From contig JAIBAP010000024.1 in the NCBI GenBank assembly GCA_019695115.1, forward strand, positions 1 through 64,000: a stretch of DNA of 64,000 nt, in the 5' to 3' direction. Positions 43,312 to 54,026 of the stretch are shown here, one piece after another. Position 1 is the first letter of the stretch. Every line of letters begins with the position of its first letter. Under the pieces are notes generated by a model, which saw nothing but the letters and a program-made list of their open reading frames with translations, was not told where the DNA came from and searched no databases. A program made the translations under genes and the position numbers. This stretch comes from Caldilineales bacterium. Lineage in GTDB: Bacteria; Chloroflexota; Anaerolineae; J102.

Positions 43312-45743
43312 TTGCGTAAAGGCTTGCCGGTTTGCAGGAAATGCCACATGCGGGCCTGGGTGAGCGCCTCGCCGAAGAGCGAGAGCACGGCTTCCCGCTC
43401 CAGATCGAGCAGATATTGCTCATCCACCCAGGTCGGTTGGCTCAATTCGCCGCCGCAGACCACATAGGCCACCTTTTCGGCCACTTTGGCGTCGTGTTCG
43501 CTGATGTAACCGGCCTCTTTTTGTAGATAGATGTAGACGCGCAGGCTCGAAAGCACATCGCGACCGGCGGCATAGCAGTTCCGGGCCGCAAAGGTGGGCC
43601 GGTAGCCGGCAGCGGCCATCGCCAGTGCCTCGGCTTTGGCCTCGGCAATGAGATGATCCTTGTTCATGACGATGCGGTCGCAGGGGGTGAGGAAGCCGAG
43701 GTCGCGAGCTTCGGCGGCGCTGGTGGCCACCTTGGCCGTGGCGATGGTCAGCGACGCCTCCTGGACGAACTTGCTCATGCCGGGGTGTTCGATGCGGGCG
43801 GCCGGCGAAACAAAGCGGCGCACCAGTTCCTTCGTGCCGCCGCCTGCCGGCAGAATGCCCAGCCCCACCTCTGGCAGCCCCATATAGGTCTCGGACGCGG
43901 CCACGATGCGGTCGGCGGCCATCGCCACCTCGGCCCCGCCGCCCAGGGTCATGCCAAAGGCCGCCGCCACCACTGGCTTGCTGCACGTGGTCAACAACTG
44001 CCGCAGCCCCTGCAACGTCTTGCCCATGGCGTCGATCTTGTCCCATTCCTTCTGCTGGGCGGCCAGCAGCATCACGAAAACATTGGCGCCCGCCGAAAAA
44101 TGCTCGCCCTGGTTGCCGATCACCAACCCCACCAGCTCATCGTTGTCGGCCCGTTGCACGGCCTCGGTGAGGATGGGGAACATGTCCGGCTCGATGGCGT
44201 TCATCTCGCGGCCGCCAGGGGTGCGGGCATGGAACTCGATCAGCCCGACGCCGTCGCCGATATCCAGCAACGAGGCGCTGGGCGTGCGGCTGATCACCCG
44301 GCTTTTTTCCTGCTTCCAGTCCTTGAGGATGATGATCTTGGGGTCGGGTTCGACGGCGACATAGCCCTTTCCCACCACCCAACGCTCGCTGCGGCCGTTC
44401 TCGCGGCGATAGAAGCAATCGGCGCCGCCGGCGATCATCTCCTTCACCCAGGCGGCCACCTCCAGGCCGGCAGCCTCTATCCGGGCCACGACCGCAGCCA
44501 GGCCGAGGATGTCCCAGGTCTCGAACGGCCCCAATTCCCAGGTGAAGCCCCACTTCATGGCATTATCCACAGCCATGACATCGTCCGTCACCTCCGGCAT
44601 GATGGCGGCGGCGTAGCTGAGCGTGCGCGAGAGCGTGAACCAGACGAACTCGCCGGCGCGGTCATCGGCGGCGATCAGCCCGCGCAACCGCTCTGGCAGG
44701 GGCTTGTCCTTGAGCTTGCCCACGCTGTCGAAGCGCGGTTTGGGCAGGGCTTCGTGCGCCATCGTCTCCAGGTTCAGCGACCAGAACTCCTTGCCGCCGT
44801 CGCTGCCTCGCATCTCTTTCGAGAACCCCACCGCCGTCTTGTTTCCCAGCCACTGGCGCTCGATCAGCGTTTGCAGCACCCGCCCGAAACCGGCCGATTT
44901 CAGCACCTCGCGGGCGGGGTCGTGGGGCAAGAGGTCATAGAGGTTCTGCGAGACGTGCGCCAGCACATCGATGCCGACCAGGTCGGCCAAGCGAAAGGTG
45001 CCGGTGCTGGGCCGGCCGATGAGCTGGCCCGTGAGCAGGTCGACTTCAGGGATCGTATAGCCGTGGCTGATGGCGTAGTCGATCGTCTGGCCGGAGCCGA
45101 TGAAGGCCAGGCGGTTGCCGATGAAATTGGGCGTATCGTTGGCAAAAACCACGCCTTTGCCCAGCACTTCTTCGGCGAAGCGTTTGATCAGCGCCACCAC
45201 GGCCGGGTCGGTGTCGGCGGTGGGGATGACTTCCAGCAGCTTCATGTAGCGGGGCGGGTTGAAGAAGTGCGTGCCCAGGAAATGCGCCCGGAAATCGGCC
45301 CCGCGTCCACTGGCGATGGCCGCGATCGGCAGCCCCGATGTGTTGCTGCTGATGATGCTGCCCGGTTTGCGCACCGCTTCGATTCGTTCCATCAACGCCT
45401 GCTTGATGTCCAGACGCTCGACCACCACCTCGATCACCCAATCTGCCTCGCTCACCCAACCAAAATTGTCCTCGGTGTTCCCCACCTTGATCAAGTCCGC
45501 CGCCTTTTCGTGGCACAGATTGGCAGGTTTGGCCTTGCGCATCCGCTCCAACCCCTCGCGGGCAAATCGATTCCGCACCGCCGGGCTGGCAAGGGTCAGG
45601 CCCTGCGCCGCCTCTTGGGGTGAGAGCGCGGGGGCGGGGATGTCGAGCAGATAGCAGGGGATGCCGGCATTGGCGACATGTCCGGCGATTGCGGCGCCCA
45701 TGGTGCCGGCGCCAATGACGGCCACGCGACGAATCATACGCAT
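43308..45743 (-). CDS. 3-hydroxyacyl-CoA dehydrogenase / enoyl-CoA hydratase, FadN type
   Basis: An 811-residue bifunctional enzyme with the dehydrogenase first: Rossmann GAGTMG (11-16), SNTSGLPIAAIA, HFFNPPRYMKLLEVI. The crotonase part follows in the C-terminal half (GNQGEHFSAGANVFVMLL, AAFGMTLGGGAEVAMAADR, ETYMGLPEVGLGILPAGGGT with both active Glu positions). This order is that of Bacillus FadN rather than E. coli FadB. It performs hydration and NAD-dependent oxidation in beta-oxidation. Last codon plus stop come from a repeat tract. Confidence 0.93.
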   Translation of the reverse strand: MRMIRRVAVIGAGTMGAAIAGHVANAGIPCYLLDIPAPALSPQEAAQGLTLASPAVRNRFAREGLERMRKAKPANLCHEKAADLIKVGNTEDNFGWVSEADWVIEVVVERLDIKQALMERIEAVRKPGSIISSNTSGLPIAAIASGRGADFRAHFLGTHFFNPPRYMKLLEVIPTADTDPAVVALIKRFAEEVLGKGVVFANDTPNFIGNRLAFIGSGQTIDYAISHGYTIPEVDLLTGQLIGRPSTGTFRLADLVGIDVLAHVSQNLYDLLPHDPAREVLKSAGFGRVLQTLIERQWLGNKTAVGFSKEMRGSDGGKEFWSLNLETMAHEALPKPRFDSVGKLKDKPLPERLRGLIAADDRAGEFVWFTLSRTLSYAAAIMPEVTDDVMAVDNAMKWGFTWELGPFETWDILGLAAVVARIEAAGLEVAAWVKEMIAGGADCFYRRENGRSERWVVGKGYVAVEPDPKIIILKDWKQEKSRVISRTPSASLLDIGDGVGLIEFHARTPGGREMNAIEPDMFPILTEAVQRADNDELVGLVIGNQGEHFSAGANVFVMLLAAQQKEWDKIDAMGKTLQGLRQLLTTCSKPVVAAAFGMTLGGGAEVAMAADRIVAASETYMGLPEVGLGILPAGGGTKELVRRFVSPAARIEHPGMSKFVQEASLTIATAKVATSAAEARDLGFLTPCDRIVMNKDHLIAEAKAEALAMAAAGYRPTFAARNCYAAGRDVLSSLRVYIYLQKEAGYISEHDAKVAEKVAYVVCGGELSQPTWVDEQYLLDLEREAVLSLFGEALTQARMWHFLQTGKPLRN

Positions 45744-45895
45744 GCGTCGTTCTCCTTTGAGGACGTTTTCGGGAATGGGAAACTGCGGTAGGGAAGACTG
45801 ACGGCAAATTTGGATTGATTATAAAGAGGCCCGGCGCATCTGGCAAGTTTCATGACGCAGTGCGTAATGAGGTTTGTCGCCCTGCGTCAAACCCA

Positions 45896-45934
45896 TAAAA
45901 ATGGCGGCGGGATGCCCCCCCGCATCCCGCCGCC
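45896..45934 (-). terminator. Rho-independent terminator after the Ig-like protein gene
   Basis: GGCGGCGGGATGC (45903-45915) pairs perfectly with GCATCCCGCCGCC (45922-45934). Read leftward it is followed by ATTTTTA, so it stops minus-strand transcripts coming from the two anchored-protein genes. Confidence 0.8.
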
Positions 45935-45941
45935 CCCCCGC

Positions 45942-46012
45942 CTACTGCCCACTGAAAACTGAAAACTGACTACTGAAAACTGCCTACCGAAAACTGCCCA
46001 CTGCCCCCCGTC
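45942..46012. repeat. ACTGAAAACTG word repeat crossing a stop codon
   Basis: ACTGAAAACTGAAAACTGAC and ACCGAAAACTGCCC words start in the intergenic region and run into the 3' end of the gene at 45970, supplying its stop and its last residues (GQFSVGSFQ). Confidence 0.8.
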
Positions 46013-47493
46013 GGCGGCAACAACCTGGGCGGGCCGCTGTTGAGAACTCGAAGCGTGATCGGCGCCGATTCGGCCAGCACCTCGCCCTCTGGCCCGCGCA
46101 CAACGATGCGAAAACTGTGCTCCCCGGCGGCGGTGGTGGCGGGCAGGCGGAAAGTCCAGCGTCCGCGGTCTCCTGCGGCGACGGCGCCGATCGCCTCGTC
46201 GCCGTCCAGGATCTCCACCGTCGTCCCGGCCGGCGCCCGGCCGCTGAGCTGATTGCCCACACCCATGCGGTCGCGGCGGGGCATCTCGATGTGGGGCGGC
46301 GTGAGGGCGCGCGCCATCTGGCTGATGATGATGTTGGCGTCGATGATCTCCGGCGCTTTGGCCCCCGGCCCGGTGATCTCGATCCGCAGCTGGTGTTCGC
46401 CGGGCGTCAGTGGCTTGTCGGGCGTGATCCACCAGTTCCCGCGCGGCCCGGCTTGCGTCTTGCCCAGGCGCTTTTCACCCTCGAAGAGGACGACATCCGC
46501 GCCGGGCGCGGCTGCGCCTCGCAAAGTGGGCAGGCTGTTGGGCAGCGGCGATGCCAGCCTGCTCAGCAGGCTGGCCGGCGGCGCCGGCGTGGCTTCGCCG
46601 GCGGGCGTCTCGGCTACAACCGGCGTGGCCGCGGCCTGGACTTCGACGGCGATGGCGGCGGGCTGGCCGAGAGGCTGGCCGGCGGCGTCGGTGGCGGTGG
46701 CTTCGAGTGTGTGCGGGCCGGCGGCAAGGCCGGGGAGTGCAAGCGTCCACCTGCCGTTGGCGTCGGCGGTGGTTTCGCCCAGGATGGTGTCGCCTTCGTA
46801 GACGGTGACGGTGCTGCCGGGCGGGGCGAGGCCGGCGATGGTTGTGGCTTCGCCTTCGCCGAGGGCGGCAGCGGGGGCGTCGATGATGGGGGCGGTGAGG
46901 CTGGCGGCGGGGACGGCGAGCACGGTCAGGGTCTGCGGCTCGGCCGTCGTCTGCCCTTCGGCGCTGGCAGCGGTGATGGTCAGGGTATGCTGGCCGGGCG
47001 GGAGGGCGGGGAGGTCGAGCTGCCAGGCGCCGTTCTCGTCGGCGGTGGTCTGGGCCAGCATGGCGCCGGCCTCCGCAATCGTGACGGTGCTGCCAGGCGG
47101 GGCCAGGCCGGCGATGGGGCCAGGGGCCTCGGCGCTGACGGCGGCGCCTTCACCCAGGGTGGCGACGGCGACGGTCGCGGTCGGCGCCGGGCCGGCGGTA
47201 GGTTCAGGTGGGGCAGGCGTGGCTTCGGTCGTGGGTGTGAGGGGGGCTTCGGCGGTGGCGGCGGGCGTCGTGGCCGCGGCCACAGGGCTGGCGGCGGTCG
47301 CTGGGGCGGTCGCTGGGGCGGTCGCCGAAGGGGTGACCAGGACGATGGCGGTGGGCTCGGGGGTGGGCGTGACTGGCGGTTTGCGCAATAAGCTGGCGGC
47401 CCACCCGGCGGCGACGAGGGTGAGGACGCCGCCGACGATGAGAACCCGCCGGTCGATCTCGCTCTGCCATTGGGGTTGGCGCTGACTGCTCAT
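45970..47493 (-). CDS. Membrane-anchored Ig-like repeat protein
   Basis: A 507-residue protein: a short cytoplasmic start, one membrane segment (about 17-36, VLIVGGVLTLVAAGWAASLL), a Thr/Pro/Ala linker, then four Ig-like beta domains of about 90-100 residues. They share the pattern GxAxPGSTVTxxEG and GxWxLxLPxLxPGxHTLxxxA. The domains would lie outside the membrane and may bind wall polymers or proteins. ATG 47493 overlaps the stop of the HhH-repeat gene (ATGA). The C-terminus runs into a DNA word repeat. Confidence 0.82.
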   Translation of the reverse strand: MSSQRQPQWQSEIDRRVLIVGGVLTLVAAGWAASLLRKPPVTPTPEPTAIVLVTPSATAPATAPATAASPVAAATTPAATAEAPLTPTTEATPAPPEPTAGPAPTATVAVATLGEGAAVSAEAPGPIAGLAPPGSTVTIAEAGAMLAQTTADENGAWQLDLPALPPGQHTLTITAASAEGQTTAEPQTLTVLAVPAASLTAPIIDAPAAALGEGEATTIAGLAPPGSTVTVYEGDTILGETTADANGRWTLALPGLAAGPHTLEATATDAAGQPLGQPAAIAVEVQAAATPVVAETPAGEATPAPPASLLSRLASPLPNSLPTLRGAAAPGADVVLFEGEKRLGKTQAGPRGNWWITPDKPLTPGEHQLRIEITGPGAKAPEIIDANIIISQMARALTPPHIEMPRRDRMGVGNQLSGRAPAGTTVEILDGDEAIGAVAAGDRGRWTFRLPATTAAGEHSFRIVVRGPEGEVLAESAPITLRVLNSGPPRLLPPTGGSGQFSVGSFQ

Positions 47494-48992
47494 GAGGTTG
47501 CTCCTCCCGATCTGGTCTGGGCCGCGGCGATCCAGCCCCGGTAGTCCGGCGTTCTCCACTCCGGCGCCTTGCAGATGGCGGCCAGCTGCTCGACCGTGGC
47601 CGCGGCCAGGGCCTCGAAGGTGCAGATGCCGGCCTCGTGCAGCCGCGCCTCGTACATGCGGCCGATGCCGTCGATGGCGCCGAGATCGTCGGGCAGGCTG
47701 CCATCCCACACCTGGCCCTCGGCGCCGCCGTCCGCGGCCAGTTGGGCGGCGTCGCGCCGGATGGCGGCGAAATCGACTTGCTGCCAGGGGTGGGGGGCCA
47801 GGATGCGGGCGAGGGCGTCATCCGGCAGGCTGGCCAGTTCCCAATACGTTCCGATGCCGGCTGCGTACAGGCGGCGCTCGTAGAGGGGGCTGATGCCCCT
47901 CACCTGGGAGAGATACTGGGGGCAGGCAGTGTACTCGACCTCGCCCTCCGGGATCGGTTCACTCCTGGCCCGGCGCACATGGTGGCCGGCCGTCCACATC
48001 GTTGCTTCGGCCTGCCAGCCAGCCGAGGCGCCGGCTGGCAGCCCGACCGCCTGAGCGACCGCGGCCAGGCGGTCGGGTGCGGCGGCGGCCAGGGCGGCGA
48101 AGCTATCGATGCCGTGGGCAGCCAGGTCGGCGGCAGCGGCGGCGTCGAGGCCGTGGATCATCTGTAAGTTATCGCGCCGGCGCTGTTGTCGCTCCTGTCT
48201 CCAGGCGTCCAGCCCGGCCCCATCGCCCGCAGCGGCCAGCCGGGCCTGGGCGATCCAGTCGCCGTAGCGGAGGTCGCGCCAGGGCGGCGCGGGGGCGGCG
48301 AGGGCCAGGTCGGTTTCGGTCGCGGCGGCCAGCCGCCCGAAGTTGGTGAAGCCCTGCTCGTTGAGGATGGCGGCGCTGGTGGGGTCGATGCCGGCGATCA
48401 CGGTCAGATCGTCATAGGACCACTTCCCATCCGCGGCCAGCGATTCCTGGGCTTGCAAGATCCAGCTGGCATAGTCGGGGCGGCTGCGATCCGGCTCCTG
48501 GCAGATGGCGTCGAGTTGCGCCACGGTGGCGTTGGCGAGGGTTTCCAGGGTGCAGAGACCGGCCTGGCAAACCAACCCCTGCCACGGTTCGACCAGCCCA
48601 CGGATGGCCGCGAGTTCGCCGGCAGGGCCGCCCTCCGCGGCGGCCGGCGCGGACGCGGGGAGTGGGGCGCTGATCACGGTGTGGCCAGCAGTGGCGACCG
48701 GCTCGGTTGCGGCCGGCTCCAGGTCGGCGAGTGCGGCCGGCGCCGGCGCGAGCGCCGGCTGGGCGGCGATCCTGGCCCGCAGGGCTTCGTTTTCGGTCTG
48801 CAAGGCGGCGTTGCGGCTGCGCTCGGCCCCCAACTCGGCCGTGCGCGCCCGAATGGCGCCGTCCATCTCCTCCATCCGGCGCTGAAACTGGCTGCGTTGG
48901 CGCCGAAAGAAGAAGACTTCCAGCAGCCACTGCGCGAACCAACCGATGATGAAACCGATCAATAAGAGCAGCCAGGGATTGAAAGTGGACAT
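47490..48992 (-). CDS. Membrane-anchored protein with five helix-hairpin-helix repeats
   Basis: A 500-residue protein: an N-terminal membrane helix (about 7-27, with Trp/Phe-rich edge), a coiled coil (30-75) with an Ala/Pro linker, then five repeats of about 35 residues of the form L..I.GI....A..L...GI.TF..LA.A. Similar HhH repeats bind DNA or mediate protein contacts. AGGAGAG precedes ATG 48990-48992. The Ig-like protein is translationally coupled to it, so the two probably work as a pair at the cell envelope. The function is unknown. Confidence 0.8.
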   Translation of the reverse strand: MSTFNPWLLLLIGFIIGWFAQWLLEVFFFRRQRSQFQRRMEEMDGAIRARTAELGAERSRNAALQTENEALRARIAAQPALAPAPAALADLEPAATEPVATAGHTVISAPLPASAPAAAEGGPAGELAAIRGLVEPWQGLVCQAGLCTLETLANATVAQLDAICQEPDRSRPDYASWILQAQESLAADGKWSYDDLTVIAGIDPTSAAILNEQGFTNFGRLAAATETDLALAAPAPPWRDLRYGDWIAQARLAAAGDGAGLDAWRQERQQRRRDNLQMIHGLDAAAAADLAAHGIDSFAALAAAAPDRLAAVAQAVGLPAGASAGWQAEATMWTAGHHVRRARSEPIPEGEVEYTACPQYLSQVRGISPLYERRLYAAGIGTYWELASLPDDALARILAPHPWQQVDFAAIRRDAAQLAADGGAEGQVWDGSLPDDLGAIDGIGRMYEARLHEAGICTFEALAAATVEQLAAICKAPEWRTPDYRGWIAAAQTRSGGATS

Positions 48993-49161
48993 ACGCTCTC
49001 CTGTCGATGTCTGGGCCAGGTGCTGCCGGCAGGGATGGAGGATGACGGCTGAGGGAATGAACGACGCCGGGTGACGCCGGCTCCAACCTTCACCGCGCCC
49101 CACCGCCGCCGAATTTTACTTGGGCCACTGGCCCGACGCCAAGCCAGACCCGCCCTGGCGT

Positions 49162-50301
<1,140 letters not shown>

Positions 50302-50310
50302 GGCGAGGGT

Positions 50311-51942
50311 TCAGGAGGAGTGTGGGCCGTGTTCCTGGCTGAGAAAGAGGAACAGCCCCAGGGCGGAGATGAGCACCAGCACCAGGGCCGGGGCGGCGGC
50401 GCGGGCAAAGAAGGCCTCGGATGCGGCGGACCAGATGTCGGTGGCCAGGGTGCTGAAGCCGGTGGGCGCCAGCAAGAGGGTGGCGGGGAGTTCCTTGATG
50501 GCGGTCAGGAAGACCAGCGCCGCCCCGGCCAGCACGCCGGGCCGCAGCAGCGGCAAAGTCACCCGCCACCAGACCCTCGCCGGCGCCAGCCCCAGGCTGC
50601 GGGCGGCTTCTTCCAGACGGGGACTGGTTTGCAGCAGTGTGGCCCGTTGGGCGCCCAATGCCTGCGGCAGGAAGAGGATGACATAGGCGAAGACCAGCAT
50701 CGGCAAGGTCTGGTAGAGGGCGGTGGCGTAGTTGGCGCCGAAAAAGACGAGGCTGAGGGCGACGACGATGCCTGGCAGACCATGCCCCACATAGGCCACG
50801 CGCTCGGCCAGCAGCGTCAGCCGGCCAGGGAAGCGCACGGACAGGTAGGCGAAGGGGAGGGCGGCGAGCGTGGCGGCCAGGGCCGCCAGCGCCGCGGCGG
50901 TCACGCTGTTCACGGCCTCGGGGCCGAGCGGGGCCAGCGACTGGCCCGAAACCAGGCCGCGCAGCAGCCAGATGGCGATGACGCCAACCGGCGCCGCCAG
51001 GGCGATGACGACGATGCCAGCGCAGAAGGCCAGCGCCGGCCATTTCCAGCGGCCCAGGGGGATGGGGCGAGCCTGGCGCCCGGCCCCGGCCCCCAGCCGG
51101 TAGTAGCGCGCCCGGTTTTGGGTGCGCTGCTCGGCTGCCAGCACCACCACCGTGATTCCCACCAGCAAGAGCGAGAGCAGAGCCGCCAGGCTGCGGTCGA
51201 AACTGCTCTGATAGGAGATGTAGATGGCGCGGGTGAAACTGCTGAAGCGCAACATCGATACGGCCCCGAAGTCGCTGAGCGTGTACAACGCCACCAACAG
51301 GGCGCCGGCGGCGATGGAAGGCCGCAGGCTGGGCAGCGTCACCTGCCAGAAGATGCGCTGGCGGCCTAGCCCCAGGCTGCGCGCCGCCTCTTCCAGGCTG
51401 GGGTCCGTCCGCAGCAGCCCGGCCCGCACCGTCAGCAGGAGGTAGGGGTAGGTGAAGAGGGTCAGGGCGTAGGCGGCGCCGGCAAAGCCGTAGATCTCGG
51501 GCAGACGCTCGACCCCGAACGGCGCCAGCCATTCTTGCAGCATCCCCCGCGGCCCCCAAAAGGCCACCAGGGCAAAGGCCCCCACATAGCTGGGGATGAC
51601 GAGCGGCAGGCTGGCGAGGACGCTCCACATCTGGCGGCCCGGCAAGTCGGTGCGGACGGTGAGCCAGGCCAGCGGTACGCCGATGATGGCGGCGGCCAGG
51701 GTGACGACGGCGGCCAGGCCAATGCTGTTGGTCATGACCTGGACGGTGCGCGGGCGTAGCGCCGCGGCCAGGGTCTCGCTGCCGATGCCCGAAACCCGGA
51801 TTAGCAGGTAGAGCAGGGGGAGTAACAGCAGCCCGGCGACCAGGATCGCCGCCACGATCAGGACGATCGGTGGTCGCCGGGGGGTGGATGCCCGTGTCCA
51901 TCGCTCCGAAGTGGGCAGGGTGCGCGCGTCGGTGGTGTTCAA
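50311..51942 (-). CDS. Iron(III)-type ABC transporter permease, two fused permease domains
   Basis: A 543-residue membrane protein with about 12 hydrophobic segments. It carries two copies of the EAA loop (LEEAARSLGLGRQRIFWQVTLP and LEEAARSLGLAPARVWWRVTLP), the hallmark of FbpB/FutB-type permeases that fuse both channel halves. It lies between the binding lipoprotein and ATPase genes on the same strand with short spacings. Confidence 0.92.
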   Translation of the reverse strand: MNTTDARTLPTSERWTRASTPRRPPIVLIVAAILVAGLLLLPLLYLLIRVSGIGSETLAAALRPRTVQVMTNSIGLAAVVTLAAAIIGVPLAWLTVRTDLPGRQMWSVLASLPLVIPSYVGAFALVAFWGPRGMLQEWLAPFGVERLPEIYGFAGAAYALTLFTYPYLLLTVRAGLLRTDPSLEEAARSLGLGRQRIFWQVTLPSLRPSIAAGALLVALYTLSDFGAVSMLRFSSFTRAIYISYQSSFDRSLAALLSLLLVGITVVVLAAEQRTQNRARYYRLGAGAGRQARPIPLGRWKWPALAFCAGIVVIALAAPVGVIAIWLLRGLVSGQSLAPLGPEAVNSVTAAALAALAATLAALPFAYLSVRFPGRLTLLAERVAYVGHGLPGIVVALSLVFFGANYATALYQTLPMLVFAYVILFLPQALGAQRATLLQTSPRLEEAARSLGLAPARVWWRVTLPLLRPGVLAGAALVFLTAIKELPATLLLAPTGFSTLATDIWSAASEAFFARAAAPALVLVLISALGLFLFLSQEHGPHSS

Positions 51943-51981
51943 GTGCCGTGATCGAAGCGAATCGGGGAGAAGCGGTTCCGA

Positions 51982-53118
51982 CTATTGCAGGGCGCCCACA
52001 TCTTGCAGCAGCGCGAGCGTCGTCTGCAAGTCATCAAGGCGATTGAGATCGAGAGAGGGGCTTTGGATCTCGGCCAGAGGCTTGAGCACGGGGTTGGTCG
52101 CGATGCCGGGGCGCAAGGGGTATTCGTTGGTGGTGGTGGCGAAGTAGGTTTGGGCTTTCTCGCCGAGAAGGAAGGCAATGAATTGTTCGGCGACCTCGGG
52201 CTGCTTGCTGGTAGCGAGGATGCCTGCTCCCGCCACGTTGACCATGGCCCCGGCATCTCCGGCGGCCAGGAAATGGTTGGCGGCGGGGAAGGCATCGCCC
52301 TGTTCGGATTTGAATTGCAGCAGGTAGTAATGGTTGACAAATCCGGCTGCGATCTCGCCCTTGCCGACGGCCTCGACGATGGCCGTGTTGTTCGGGTATT
52401 CCTTGATCCCGTAGGCCATCATTGCTTCCAGCCATTCCCTGGCCCGGTCTTCGCCCTCGAGCAGGCGCAAGGCGGTGACGAAGGCCTGGAAACTGCCGTT
52501 GGTGGGCGCCCAGCCCAGTTTTCCTTTCCAGGCCGGGTCGGTGAAGCCCCAGATGTCTTGCGGCAGCTCGGATTCCTGCACCTCGTTTGTGTTGTAGACG
52601 ACCACCCGCGCCCGGCCGCTGGCGCCCACCCAATCACCTTTGGCGCTGCGAAAGGCGGCGGGCACGGCTTCGAGCAGGTCATCGTCAAGGGCTTGCAGCC
52701 GGCCGGCGCTCGAAAGCGCACCCAACGCCCCTGCATCCTGGGCGAAAAAGATGTCGGCGGGGCTGTTGGGGCCTTCTTCCATGATTGTGGCCGCCATTTC
52801 GGCCGTCTCGCCATAGCGAACCTGGGTTTCGATGCCGGTTTCCTGCTCGAACATCTCGATCAACGGCCCGACCAGGTTTTCGCTGCGGCCAGAATAGATC
52901 ACCAGGCTGCCGCCAGAAGGGACGAAGGTGGCGGCAGGCTCCGGGTCGGCCTCGGGGCTGGCGAAAGGCTCGGGATCGGCCTCGGCTGTGACGGCCGGTG
53001 CAGGGTCGGCCACGGCGGTGGGGGCGGTTTGGGGCGCGGGCGGCTGGCAGGCTGCCGCCGTCAGAATCAGAATGAGTGAGGCGAGGACGAAGGACAAACG
53101 GCGGAAGGGAGAAAACAT
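51982..53118 (-). CDS. Iron(III)-type ABC binding lipoprotein
   Basis: A 378-residue extracytoplasmic binding protein with a lipoprotein signal (lipobox ending at Cys24, TAAAC) and an Ala/Asp/Pro/Glu linker. The FbpA/FutA fold follows: SLVIYSGRSENLVGPLIEMFEQETGI, VRYGETAEMAATI, DIFFAQDAGALGALS, GASGRARVVVYNT. The Tyr-rich C-terminal segment typical of iron ligands is only partly visible. ATG 53116-53118 starts the signal peptide four bases after the Fur stop. Confidence 0.9.
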   Translation of the reverse strand: MFSPFRRLSFVLASLILILTAAACQPPAPQTAPTAVADPAPAVTAEADPEPFASPEADPEPAATFVPSGGSLVIYSGRSENLVGPLIEMFEQETGIETQVRYGETAEMAATIMEEGPNSPADIFFAQDAGALGALSSAGRLQALDDDLLEAVPAAFRSAKGDWVGASGRARVVVYNTNEVQESELPQDIWGFTDPAWKGKLGWAPTNGSFQAFVTALRLLEGEDRAREWLEAMMAYGIKEYPNNTAIVEAVGKGEIAAGFVNHYYLLQFKSEQGDAFPAANHFLAAGDAGAMVNVAGAGILATSKQPEVAEQFIAFLLGEKAQTYFATTTNEYPLRPGIATNPVLKPLAEIQSPSLDLNRLDDLQTTLALLQDVGALQ

Positions 53119-53122
53119 GGAG

Positions 53123-53608
53123 TTACGGTGCTCCTTGTAAGGTGGTAGTTGCAGGGAGGGGGTGCGCCGGCGCTTTGGCCGCGCAGACCGCGCAGACGCC
53201 TTCGAAGCAGATGCAGGCATGGCGGATCTGTACGCTGTGCTGCGTCTGTAAGTCGGTGCGCACTTTGGCGATGAGGGGGGTGTCGAACTCGACCACGCGG
53301 CCACAGCCCAGACAGGTGAAGTGATAGTGCTCCACTGCTGTCGAAGGCTCGAAGTACTCCCGGCTGTGGTCACGAGCGAAGTAGCGCTGTTCGACCAGGC
53401 CGGCCTCTTTGAGCACGGTCAGGGTGCGGTAGACGGTGGAGAGGTTGATGTCCGGCATCTCTTGCCGGGCGCGCTCGTGCAGGGTCTCGGCATCTAGATG
53501 CCCTTCGCTGGCGTCCAGTAGCTTCAGGATCAGGCTGCGTTGAGCGGTGATGCGCTGGCCAGCGGCTCGCAGGCGTTGTTCGGGGGTGAGTGGCGTGGGG
53601 TGGTTCAT
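53123..53608 (-). CDS. fur: Fur-family metalloregulator
   Basis: A 161-residue regulator: winged helix (about 10-85, with ITAQRSLILKLL and NLSTVYRTLTVLKEAGLV), the HYHFTC metal segment, and structural zinc cysteines Cys99/Cys102 and Cys139/Cys142. It heads an operon with an iron importer, so Fur rather than Zur or PerR is most likely. A long palindrome at 53753-53777 upstream is a candidate operator. The start ATG has no clear Shine-Dalgarno. Confidence 0.9.
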   Translation of the reverse strand: MNHPTPLTPEQRLRAAGQRITAQRSLILKLLDASEGHLDAETLHERARQEMPDINLSTVYRTLTVLKEAGLVEQRYFARDHSREYFEPSTAVEHYHFTCLGCGRVVEFDTPLIAKVRTDLQTQHSVQIRHACICFEGVCAVCAAKAPAHPLPATTTLQGAP

Positions 53609-53752
53609 AGGACGTGATCTGGTAAGAGAAGGGCGCTTTATGTTATCCTATGTGGGAACCATGGTGCTCCTCCTTGGTAGAAGCCGGGGGCATTCTCTGT
53701 CTTGGCGGATGGGAGTGCCTCCGGCTGCGTTTGGTGAGGCGGTGATGGGTTT

Positions 53753-53777
53753 GTTCTTGCAAGTCATTTGCAGGAAC
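53753..53777. promoter_or_regulatory. Candidate Fur-family operator palindrome
   Basis: GTTC and GAAC flank TGCAA-N5-TTGCA, making a 25-bp near-palindrome about 145 bases upstream of fur. TGCAA/TTGCA half-sites resemble boxes of some Fur relatives, not the E. coli GATAAT type. Confidence 0.4.
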
Positions 53778-53924
53778 GGACGGCAGAATAGCATTCGCGT
53801 TTGTCGGGTGTCAAATCAGGTGCGCCGTTGTAGGCGGGTGTTGGGATGTGGATCGTGGCAGGGTTGTGCTAAACTGACGCTGTCATCGTTCATGATGATG
53901 ACTGCCAAAGGAATGATGCTCAGA

Positions 53925-54026
53925 CGTGAAGCGTGAAACGTGAAACGTGAAACGTGAAACGTGAGGCGTGAAACGTGAGGCGTGAAACGTGAAACGTGAA
54001 ACGTGAAACGTGAAACGTGAGGCGTG
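53925..54026. repeat. GTGAAAC word repeat
   Basis: GTGAAACGTGAAACGTGA and GAGGCGTGAAACG words in tandem, the same family as 17434-17547, here upstream of the wax ester synthase gene. Confidence 0.85.
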
